A stretch of 19,099 bases of DNA, taken from Pseudoneurospora amorphoporcata (Eukaryota; Ascomycota; Sordariomycetes; Sordariales; Sordariaceae). Under the pieces are notes generated by a model that was not told the origin of the DNA, made no database searches, and saw only the letters and a program-made list of their open reading frames with translations. Below are positions 1 to 8,038 of this stretch, in pieces. The stretch covers positions 1 to 19,099 of the forward strand of contig MU859421.1 in assembly GCA_033297205.1 (NCBI GenBank), in the 5' to 3' direction. Position 1 is the stretch's first letter. The number at the start of each line of letters is the position of its first letter. The translations under genes and the position numbers were made by a program.

Positions 1-30
1 ATCAATCTAGAAGGAATGCTGGATAAGTTA

Positions 31-81
31 GCGAAGCCAAGAATATAGTGGCGAAGCCAAGAACGGTGGCGAGGCTGAGAA
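31..81. repeat. Three degenerate copies of a short direct repeat
   Basis: The 13-mer GCGAAGCCAAGAA occurs at 31-43 and again at 51-63. A diverged copy (GGCGAGGCTGAGAA) lies at 68-81, so the spacing is 18-20 nt. The second and third copies also share the preceding GTG. No gene is visible in the first 185 nt. The flank does not continue the integrase frame that begins just downstream, so this is probably the edge of a different, older repeat or the sequence into which the retroelement fragment is joined. Confidence 0.5.
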
Positions 82-187
82 CGCAATGGCCAAGCACTGT
101 TATTCTAACACATTCTGTGGAGACTAAGTTCCCCAGTGACCAGCCTACTATACTACTAAGTAGTACAGGGCAGTTACAAGGCATAGT

Positions 188-1423
188 ACTAGCCACACGT
201 TAACACTAACCTCCGCTTTCTACCCTCAAACCAACGCTCAAACAGAGCGCATCAACGTAGAGATAGAGCAGTTCCTCCGTCTTTACATCAACTAGGCACA
301 AACTGACTAGGCCAAATAGCTTCCCCTCGCTGAATTTATAGGCAACAACGTAATATTATCGTTAACTAATATTTCTCCCTTCTTCGCCAATTACGGTTTT
401 CACCCTCGAATAGGTATTAAACCTCGTACCTCGCCGCACTTAGACTTATCTCCCGCTTAGCTAAAAGAATTCTATAAAGCCAACGAGCTAGCCGACCGTT
501 TCTAGACAATTTAGAATTTCACATCGCAATAGACACGGCGTACCCAAGCACGATACGAGGATAACGCGAACTAATACTATATCAACTCCCTTAAATATAA
601 AATAGGAAATTTAATACTTCTTAATACGACTAACTTCGCTAACAGTCGACTGATATTAAAGCTTTGCCCTTGATAGGAAGGCCTGTTTAAAGTTATACGA
701 GTGGAGTTCTATACGGTCTATTTCGTCCTACCTTCGAATATGAAATATGCCCCCGTCTTCTACGTCTCTATAGTTCAGCCCTAGATCAGCAGAGGCCTTC
801 TTAGCTAAAATACTTCGACGGACGTTAAAGTAAATGACGGAAGAATTATAACCCGCACAGACGACTACGAAGAATACGTTAAATAGGGATTCGAAAAGTT
901 CATCGACTACGCTCAACTAGGCGACAACTCTCACTAGTACTACTAGGTACAATGGAAAGGAGATTACTAGCCAACTTGGGAACCTAAGACTAACATTATT
1001 AATTGCGAGGAGATAATCCTACGCTTCCACAAGGAAAATCCTGACAAACTGGTACTTCCCGAAGTCCAGCAATGGCCCAAGTACATTACCAGCACCGCCT
1101 CCGCACCCGAGTCCGCCCCGGCACCTAAGTCCGCTCCTAAACGCCCCAAATCCGCTCCTAAGCCCCCTAAACGGCGCTTCGCTCGTTTGGCACGCCGCTA
1201 CTAGGAGACCGCTACCGTAATCGATATATTAACCCCGTTGCCCGACGGCGTTACGGTCGTATACGAACCGACAAGACTATTGGAAAAAAGCGCGGAAGAA
1301 TTATTATACTTACTTTGCGAGAAGATACTACGACGGTTGTTAGATATTTGGGCAGGCAGGATACTGCCTGCAGAGGTTACCGACTACGATAAGATGTTGA
1401 AGGGGATAGATTTGAACGATTGA
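188..1423 (+). mobile_element. RIP-decayed Ty3/Gypsy chromovirus pol 3' end (integrase and chromodomain)
   Basis: One reading frame (codons starting at 2, 5, 8...) carries the end of a retroviral-type integrase. The landmark AFYPQTNAQTERIN at about 218-259 matches the family motif YHPQTDGQTERxN, and LPLAEF follows at about 317-334. The integrase C-terminal region and a chromodomain come next, then an S/A/P/K-rich linker (about 1085-1190), a short tail and a normal TGA at 1421-1423. About 17 in-frame stops interrupt this stretch, nearly all TAG or TAA. They sit where Trp (TGG) or Gln (CAA/CAG) is expected, for example three in the segment equivalent to NWAQTDWAKW. There is no frameshift over about 1.2 kb. 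Substitution-only nonsense in CpA context is the signature of repeat-induced point mutation. The gag, protease, RT and RNase H parts and the 5' LTR are absent, and upstream of about 188 the frame no longer resembles integrase. The element cannot be functional. Confidence 0.85.
842..1048 (+). other. Degenerate chromodomain at the C-terminus of the chromovirus integrase
   Basis: In the pol frame the codons read DDYEEYVK, then a segment equivalent to YYWVQWKGDYWPTWEP, then an acidic helix ending RFHKENPDK. This is the standard chromodomain layout: aromatic cage strand, VQWKG core, WEP turn and C-terminal helix. Three Trp codons of the core (at about 935, 944 and 971) and one upstream (at about 884) are now TAG. 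Chromodomains define the chromovirus branch of Ty3/Gypsy elements and target integration to modified histones, so the class assignment is firm even though the copy is dead. Confidence 0.8.
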
Positions 1424-1475
1424 AAACGGTTATTATTTTATATATATATCGTTTGAAGCTACTAGAGCTTCTTTT

Positions 1476-1715
1476 GAGGAGAGATAGTATTACAGGATTA
1501 GCCTGTGATATGCCTACCCTGTACTGACTCTTGATGTGCTATGCCTATTGTTATAGTACGGTTACGTGTAGGGTTATGTGCGCGTACGGACTAGCCTTCT
1601 AGGGCTCTCGCCCATATAGCCAGTCCTCCGCACACACTCTTCCTTTCCTCTCCTTCGCATAACAACGCATATCCTACTCTACTCCCAACAGTGCCTCGCT
1701 CTGTGATAACTTTCG
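1476..1715 (+). mobile_element. Candidate polypurine tract and 3' LTR of the chromovirus
   Basis: Fifty-two nucleotides after the pol stop is a purine-rich run, GAGGAGAGATAG (1476-1487), suitable as the plus-strand primer. It is directly followed by TATTACAGGATTAGCCTGTGA, which looks like an LTR start of the TGTTACAGG type altered by a G-to-A change. The body is A/T-rich to about 1560 and pyrimidine-rich at about 1620-1690. The 3' boundary is uncertain: I place it near GTGATAAC at about 1702-1709, but no clean CA end or target duplication can be seen, and no second LTR is in the window for comparison. Confidence 0.4.
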
Positions 1716-1794
1716 TTTAACCTTAGTATAAATATAAACTAATATTACACTATTTAGACTTATAAGTTCTAAATTATGCGCTATATACTTTACT

Positions 1795-2290
1795 ATGGCG
1801 GCTGAAAAGCGGAGCGGATCCGCAGGGGAAAAAATAGGGGCTAACAATTTAGAGAGCGTCGTTGTTATGAGAGATTATAAGAAACTAGCAAAAGCAACCA
1901 GTCGGCGCACCAAGTGCTGGAGTTGACACAGATTAGCCGTGGCAAGGAAACGAGGATACGAACTAAGATGACGCCGACTATAGCAACGATAACGACGATG
2001 ACGCGGACAACGACGAAGACTAGTAAGGTGACATTCTGGTCCCTACCCCGGAAATCCGCGACTATTAAGCTGTTAAGTGGTTGATCCTTCGTGTTGTAAC
2101 GAACGGCAGTCTAATCTGTACTGCCTAAGTAGGATAGCTGGAGGATAACACTATCAGAAGACGTTCGGTAAAGCTAAAAGGTTCACAATAAGTATAGTAG
2201 CGTGATACTAGTTTCAATGATGATGATCTATTGACTACTATCGAACTATCTAGTATCGAGGATTCTCGGGGTTCTTATACGTGCTTTGTC
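1795..2290 (+). pseudogene. Unrecognised RIP-degraded coding remnant
   Basis: After an A/T-rich stretch (1715-1790) an ATG at 1795 opens a 44-codon frame (MAAEKRSGSAG...). From about 1922 a different frame looks coding. It has an acidic Asp/Asn run (DADYSNDNDDDADNDED at about 1970-2020), then PTPEIRDY and AVKWLILRVV, and then several TAG/TAA codons in places where Trp or Gln would fit. Stops again come from substitutions rather than shifts, as in the chromovirus next door. I cannot assign it to a family. It may be the start of another retroelement, part of a DNA transposon, or a host gene caught in RIP. The change of frame near 1922 could be an indel or a lost intron. Confidence 0.35.
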
Positions 2291-3032
2291 CGTTTATGTA
2301 GATTGGCTTACTGGCGATAGCTCACCCGTCGTGAGCTGGCTCACCGTGAGCCTTGCTCGTAAGCTCTCCTTGCCTGATCCTAGTGTCGGACCTTGCAATA
2401 GTTACATTGCCCCGCCTTCCACCGTGAACCGCTGGCTCACCGGTGGCTTGGGTTGGCCCGTGTTATTCGCTTGTAAAGTTCGTAACACGTGTTCATGTAA
2501 TGTACAGTGGAGGAGTGGCTCATGGTGGTATGTAGAGCGCCTTGCTAGTGACCCTGCCTTCCAGCAGAGGACGTTTGCGCCGTGATTGCTCGGTAAATAT
2601 CAAGAATGTTTTACCGTGATTCCGCAGAGGCTTTCATTTGCAATAGGTCTTGAATGGCTTCGAACGGACTGTGTCGGTAGCCTAGGCTTTCGGAATGTAT
2701 TCAGAACTTGGGTATATATTGCGGTTGGTACCCAGTTTGGTACTTGAGTTTGGCGCGGTGGGTAGTGACGAGGACGAGCATCCCGTGATCACGTGTTCTA
2801 TCTCATGTCTGTTCCCGAATTGTAATATATGCTGCACTGGGGGATTAATGCTGTTCCCGATGGCCCACACAAGGTACTGTACCAAGAGATGGCATTCGAA
2901 TTGCAAGAGTTACCTTGTGACCAGATAAAGCCAGCATATTGAAATCTATTCTAAGCTGGCCAACTCCAAGTCCGCTTGTTACAAGAGAAAAAGGAAGGGA
3001 AGCAAAGCGAAGAAACAGACATTGAATGACAA
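2291..3032. other. Intergenic or repeat-derived region, no convincing gene
   Basis: The only open frames are a 99-codon one (2286-2585) and shorter ones on both strands. None has recognisable domains or plausible splice structure. The first 160 nt hold two adjacent palindromes (2319-2352) and an inverted repeat, CCACCG...CGGTGG (2419-2446). The segment is richer in GC than the retroelement to its left, so it may be a separate repeat. The right part is the downstream flank of the casein kinase-like gene. Confidence 0.4.
2319..2352. repeat. Two back-to-back palindromes
   Basis: AGCTCAC-CCGTC-GTGAGCT (2319-2337) is followed without a gap by GGCTCAC-C-GTGAGCC (2338-2352). Both have perfect 7-bp arms sharing the CTCAC/GTGAG core. 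They could form two consecutive hairpins or one cruciform cluster. No function is known. They lie in the repeat island rather than at a gene end. Confidence 0.6.
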
Positions 3033-4148
3033 TCAAGAATCGACATGATCCTCCCCCTCACCTCGTAGCTGCTCGTAGAATAACTTCTCTGTCCAGCCGA
3101 AAACATGGTCGTATTGGAATCCCTTTGCTCGAAAGAGGCGGCTGAAAATCCAACGAAGGTACGAGTAGTTTGGCTTATCATCGAAACCCAGTGATCGGGT
3201 ATAATTGATATACGTCGCGAATTCTTTGGGGAGAAAGCCGTCGCATAGTGCTTCGCCTGACAAGCTCTCCTTCATTTCCCCTACCCGCGCCCTCCGTTCG
3301 TCCTCCGTAGCGGCCTTAATGCCCTGCCATGGTAAGGAGCCGCGGGCAAATTCTACGAAGATGTAACCGAGAGACTCCAAGTCGTCGGCCCACGATTGTT
3401 CTTTCCCGTGCGTTAGTAAAGGGACGGATAGTGTGATAGTGTAATAAGATAGCCCACTTACGGCGGCCGTTGTGGGCTCTGATGCTTGCGTACCGTCTGG
3501 TCCCAACCAGTTGGAGACCCGTTGCATTCTTGCGATTCTGGGCCTCTTCAAAATACTGTGCGATGCCAAAATCAATTGCGTAGAGCGTATTACCCTGCTT
3601 TCCCACCCCCATGACGAAATTTTCCGGCTTGATATCGCGATGGAGGACGCCCTTGGAATGGATGTATTTGATCCTGGAAATAGCTTGGTCGGCGATAAGA
3701 AGGATGGTCTTGAGCGAAAACCTTCGGCCGCAATAGTTGAACAGATCCTCAAGCGAGGGACCTAGGAGGTCCAAAACTAGTATGCAGAAGTCGTCCTCGT
3801 AGGTAAAGAGGTGTGTTTGGGAGATTCCTACCCCGCCGGACAGCTCCTGGTATATATCATTCTCGCGTTCGAGCAGCATGGGGCCGGCGCTCTCATCATA
3901 GTATGTGAGTTTCAAAGCGACGTCCTCGCCCGATTGCATATCGGTTCCTACCAAGGGCAGTCAGCGGCGGCCGGAGTACAAGACAACATGGAGCAAGGCA
4001 CGCACCTTCATAGACAAGCCCAAAGCCTCCCTCGGCGATTTTGCGGTTAACGCGGTACCTCTTGGCACAAATGATGTCCTAGGGGCTATGTGAGCTATTT
4101 CCCGTCTGCTGAAACGTTGGGGACCTGTATCTAGGTGCTTACCTTCAT
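3033..4148 (-). CDS. Casein kinase 1-like Ser/Thr protein kinase (divergent, 4 exons)
   Basis: The spliced minus-strand gene is a 310-residue kinase. Exons are 4148-4143 (only ATG AAG), 4078-4006, 3947-3462 and 3400-3033. The introns of 64, 58 and 61 nt have donors GTAAGC, GTGCGT and GTAAGT. The third has a perfect TTACTAAC branch site and an AAG acceptor. Visible motifs are a glycine loop (IAEGGFGLVYEG, residues 16-27), the ATP lysine in VALKL (about 39), HRDIKPEN (129-136), IDFG (151-154) and the CK1 hallmarks RRYASIxxH (177-185), DDLESLGY (194-201) and GSLPWQG (209-215). CK1 enzymes prime or phosphorylate acidic substrates in trafficking, DNA repair and clock control. This copy lacks the long C-terminal tail and cysteine palmitoylation end of canonical Yck- or Hrr25-type proteins. 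It differs at otherwise near-invariant positions, so it is more likely a lineage-specific paralogue than the essential housekeeping CK1. The catalytic residues are intact. Confidence 0.85.
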
Positions 4149-4162
4149 TATGACGTGGCCAT
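4148..4162 (-). promoter_or_regulatory. Tiny upstream ORF overlapping the kinase start codon (TAATG)
   Basis: On the minus strand ATG GCC ACG TCA TAA ends so that its TAA shares an A with the kinase ATG (TAATG). If the transcript starts upstream, ribosomes would meet this four-residue ORF first, and kinase translation would depend on leaky scanning or termination-reinitiation. That the kinase start lies in a 6-nt first exon is my inference from the GTAAGC donor right after ATGAAG and the CCTAG acceptor at 4079. Confidence 0.4.
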
Positions 4163-4825
4163 TATGGTTATGGTGAACTCGCTCAGTCTAGGAGACTGGA
4201 AGCGCTTGATGAATGATAAGAGGTAAGTTGATCTCAAAGCGCGTGCGGGAAACGACTAGGAGGGAAGGCATGTATGGCCGGGCCGGGGTTAGCTGCCTGC
4301 CGGGCATTCAGCACCCCTCGTCCACGTTTATTTGTCCTGGACGAGCACCCTTGGCACCTTGTTACGTGTGGAAAGAGCGTCCCACCCAGATTTTCCGTTT
4401 CGGTAGTATTTAGACCTGGGCTGGCCCCCATTCCTCTTCTCTCCAACCAAGCCACCAAACCAATCATTGTCCCACACTTCAAGATCCCAAAGTCTCAACC
4501 TCGAATACGTTCCGCTTCCGCGTCCCTCCCTCCCGATGGCGTTGGATGACTCGGGTCGCGGCCCAATGATTTGTGTTCCTCTTGAGGGGTTCACACCGGT
4601 GTGCATGCCAGCTCATAGGCAGCTATTCCTTCGAGCAAATCAGAGGCCATCCCCACGCGACACAGCGGGGATAAGCGAGGGTAGATCGGCCAAGTTCGTC
4701 TCTGCGCATCTCGTGACTAGGCACTAGGCCCAATCCATTGTTATATCACAATACACAGCGGCGAGACGAGAGTACGCAGCGATACAGTCCCCCTAGTTGC
4801 CTGCTCAACTCGATAAAAGCCCGTT
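4163..4825. promoter_or_regulatory. Divergent intergenic region between the kinase and the DUF7924-type gene
   Basis: These 663 nt separate two genes transcribed outward, so they must hold both promoters. Several overlapping open frames of 66-92 codons occur on both strands but none shows a domain, coding-like codon use or a splice-supported structure. There is no clear TATA box. A pyrimidine-rich stretch at about 4420-4535 and CCAAT-type pentamers near 4563 and 4732 are the only promoter-like features noticed. Confidence 0.4.
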
Positions 4826-6705
4826 ATGGCGAGCGCGCAAAGTCGAAAAAGAGCCCGCGTAGACGACCTCTCGCAAGAGCTACACAGTCCCAACAAGAAG
4901 ATCAAGTCGGGTCGCAAACGTCACCAGCCGTCGAACTGGCCTCCCCAAGTCTGGGACAAGCTATCCAGGGTTCCGCTCGTGCGTATCTCACTGCGAGAAC
5001 TCGACCGGCGGAATAGAACGCAGCTTGCCCCCCGGGCAGCACCAGCACCAGCACCAGCAGTGCGCACCGCTGACCTTGCTCGGTTCGCACGACACGGCGG
5101 CCCAGATCTTCGCCATCTTCGAGGGGTATGCCTGCGCTGCAATATACCCTACCCACCGCGCCAACTGAGAAGACGGACGCTGACCCGCTATCACAGTACC
5201 CCGAACCGGAAGGCGCCGTACACACCATGGCTTCCCCTTCCGGCCGCTCCACGGCTACCGGTGTTACAACCAAGATGCGAACAAGAAAGACGTCCGCGTA
5301 CAATGGTGCTTTCGAAGTGCTCATGATTGACTATTCCATCTATCCTCCGGATTACGACTTCACCGACGACCCGAACGCCACCACTCCGCAGCCAAACAAT
5401 CTTAAGGAGGAACGTGAGGTCCTTTTAAGAAGGAGGCCGTCCCTTGACTCATCCCGCTTTACGGAGAGGGAGTTTCAGAGCTTCAAACGGAGCAACAAAA
5501 ATGCGACTGCTGAAGTTACCGTTGAGCGCACCGTGGTCCCATTCATTGCCGGCAGCTCCGATATCCGCAACATGAATGCGGGAAACCTCCTCTTCTCCAA
5601 CCTTGAGCCGATCGCTGGTGAAGATGTTGTCAAACCGAAGCCCGATTTCTTCGACGGAGCTAACATAATGGCCATCCATAAAAAGATCAAAGATGCTAAC
5701 GAGGACGGCAACCTCAGCAAGCTGATCATCCCTACAAACAACGCTCCGGTACTACCGAACTTCTTTATGGAGATGAAAGGTCCTAAGGGCAATCTCCTCG
5801 TTGCGCAGCGACAAGCAATGCACGTCGGCGCAATCGGTGCCCGCGGGATGCACGCTCTGCAGAACTATGGCAAGAAGGAGCCGGTCTACGACGGCAATAC
5901 GTATACCTATAGTTCGACCTACTGCAACGGGACACTCAATCTATACGTGCACCACGTCGCGCCGCCGACCGTGCCGGGCGGCCAGCCTAAGTACTATATG
6001 ACTCTGGTTAATGGCTGGTTATTATTAACCACAAGCCAAGCTTTGCGGGAAGGAATTACGGCATTCCGGAATGCACGGGATAGGGCGCGATGGTACCGAG
6101 ACAATTTCATTGAAGCGGCGAACGCAAGAGCACACCAGTCCGACGGGGTGGCGCCGCCACCCGAAGCAGGAACCACAGCTGCCGCGGGTGTGACGGCACA
6201 GTCCGGGGAAGCAACAGCAGAAACCACAGCTGCCGCGGGTGTGACGGCACAGTCCGGGGAAGCGACAGCAGAAACCACAGCTGCCGCGGGTGTGACGGCA
6301 CAGTCCGGGGAAGCGACAGCAGAAACCACAGCTGCCGCGGGTGTGACGGAGCAGCACGACGAATCGACTGCTGACGATCTGGGGGATCGCGACGACGATG
6401 CCGGGTCAGAAAGTACCATAACCTCTATCGGCGCCGAGAACTACACTGTATCCCAGGCCGTCGTTGACGGGGAACCGGCTCACTCTCAACAGCTGCTTCA
6501 TCAAGAGCATGAGCCCAGTCAGGAGACTACATCGCGGGCTATTGAGCCGGCTACCAGCTTCGCCACCAGCTTGACGTCGAGCTTGAGCCAGAGCCAAACT
6601 ACCTCTGGAAGTGCGAAGCGAACTAGGGTATTCGCTGATCTCCTGTCAAATGCAGGCAAGAACCACGATAGAGAAAACAAGCGGGTACGTCGGGGTAGCT
6701 TTTAA
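4826..6705 (+). CDS. Fungal DUF7924-type nuclear protein with possible PD-(D/E)XK nuclease-like core
   Basis: Two exons (4826-5125 and 5197-6705) joined across a 71-nt intron (donor GTATGC, acceptor TATCACAG) give 602 residues. Splicing restores the family motif GGPDLRHLRGYPEP. Residues 1-35 are basic with NLS-like RKRAR and KKIKSGRKR clusters. WDKLSRVPLVRISLRELDRR (43-62) and LARFARHGGPDL (84-95) are typical of a large Pezizomycotina family whose core I recall as DUF7924. The core (about 130-410) contains LLFSNLEPI, KPDFFDG (247-254), FFMEMKGP (289-296), AQRQA (303-307) and ITAFRNARD. The order D...ExK...Q matches PD-(D/E)XK nuclease folds, which is inference. A repeat-bearing acidic linker follows (about 425-500), and a basic C-terminus with KRTRVF and KRVRRGSF. 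The family has no established function that I know of. The frame is intact and appears functional. Confidence 0.8.
6172..6375 (+). repeat. Coding minisatellite, 51-nt (17-residue) tandem repeat
   Basis: The unit TTAAAGVTAQSGEATAE is repeated at 6172-6222, 6223-6273 and 6274-6324. A fourth, diverged unit (TTAAAGVTEQHDESTAD) runs to about 6375. The first three copies are almost identical at DNA level, the visible difference being one GCA/GCG codon, so they arose by recent duplication. The length is a multiple of three, so copy number can change without breaking the frame. The repeat lies in the disordered linker after the conserved core. Confidence 0.9.
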
Positions 6706-7906
6706 CCAGCGGCCGCTCGGGGGATGTCCCTATCCTCATGTTTTTTCCCCCTTGTTTTTGGTATTTCTTCCGTCCGCCTCATTCTTCTCCCATGTTCGTC
6801 TACAATTTCTCGTTGATCTGCGTCCGATTTTCTATTTACAACCATAAGTATATACCCTCTGCTTGCATTTCTCACGACGTACACAGAGAGCGTTGCATTC
6901 CAATGATAGCCAAAACCCAGTTTGTGCCTCAAAACATCACTGTCAGTCAGCCTTAATATCCTTTACTATCGTCATTGGATTCATCGGGCGTTTGGAAACA
7001 TTGGGACAATATATCTCTCATGCACTTTTCCTCGTTAATGAATCTCGATGCGACCGACTCCTCCCTCCCATACGAACGGTTGAAAATCCAGCCCGGAATC
7101 GAAATGACATTGACCGTCGCTGCTTTCTTTACTATATAAACCCGTCTGCTGTTCGCGTGCATCCTGTACCGGTAGAATGGCGGCGAGAGATGGATGTGCA
7201 CCGACGTTCGCCCAAGTTGCCCCTAGTACTCCCCCTCAGCTCCCTTTATTGTAGGAACCACCGTGCCCTTCGTTCATTCCACCGATGGCCACCGCTGCTA
7301 TAATTTACACACAACCACATCGCGCAGCTATACTTCCCATCATTGAATACCTAGTGTGTGTCCGGCGACGTTGGAGAGAATGCTTGGGTCCCCCCCATCT
7401 TGGTAGATGCTGACGAAGTCGCTGAAGCCGTTCTGCTGGGCAGGTGTGCGACTCATACCCCATCGACGGACGAAATACTAAACTCTCAGCAAAAAAACAA
7501 ATGCCCAACGCCCCGGCCCTCCATGGAAGGAAGAATGAACAGACCCGCGCGTTACCTACCTAGCCAAAGCCGATACAAGCCACCGTCAGTCAACACATCA
7601 TATCAGGAGCAAGCACATCCAGACATCGGTCACTGTACTAGAGTTATTCATTTCCATTGTTTTTATAAGGGGTAGAAAGGGTAAAGACACCATATGCTAT
7701 CTCTGAGCTTTCTCTCCCGCTCCCCTGAAAGGTACCTACCTGACCGATCGGTGCTTGTGTTTCCTGCCTCTCATGTCACCCGGCAGGATGTTGTGGAAAA
7801 TAAATTCCGTAGGTAGTCCTTTAGCGTGTGTGCATGATTGCATTTATTAAAGGAGGATGAAGGTCAGACAGGGCAGCAACCTGCATTTCCTAATCCACAA
7901 CAAGAG
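6706..7906. other. Long intergenic region; possible cryptic exon on the minus strand
   Basis: About 1.2 kb with no convincing gene. The first 150 nt after the DUF7924-type stop are T-rich and probably its 3' UTR. A TATA-like CTATATAAA lies at about 7131-7139 on the plus strand, but only an 18-codon ORF follows it. On the minus strand the segment 7476-7340 reads as a short open exon with coding-like codons (it includes QNGFSDFVSIYQDGGDPS and ends GHTLGIQ-stop). It is preceded by a possible TTTAG acceptor, but no upstream exon could be identified. Confidence 0.3.
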
Positions 7907-8038
7907 TTAAATACCTAGCAGGGACCATCTCCTGCCTCCTTCCCTTTGCTTCTCTGCTTCTCCTTCCAACTTCAACCACCAAGCTCCCTCCCTACTCAGT
8001 CTTTCACATTATTCCCCATCATCTCCAAAGTTGCTACC
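7907..8038 (+). promoter_or_regulatory. TATA-like element and CT-rich leader driving the transporter pseudogene
   Basis: TTAAATA at 7907-7913 is followed by about 110 nt of strongly pyrimidine-rich leader (CTCCTGCCTCCTTCCCTTTG...) and the start context GCTACC-ATG at 8039. This arrangement is typical of highly expressed filamentous-fungal genes, especially secreted-protein genes, and fits the signal-peptide-like first codons that follow. Confidence 0.5.

Noticed and set aside
2286..2585. A 99-codon plus-strand ORF in the repeat island
   Set aside because: It has no domain, overlaps the palindromes, and lacks coding-like codon use or splice support.
5994..6419. A 141-codon minus-strand ORF with periodic VTPAAAVVSAVASPDCA units
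   Set aside because: This is the antisense reading of the 51-nt coding minisatellite. The plus strand carries the conserved DUF7924-type core in frame.
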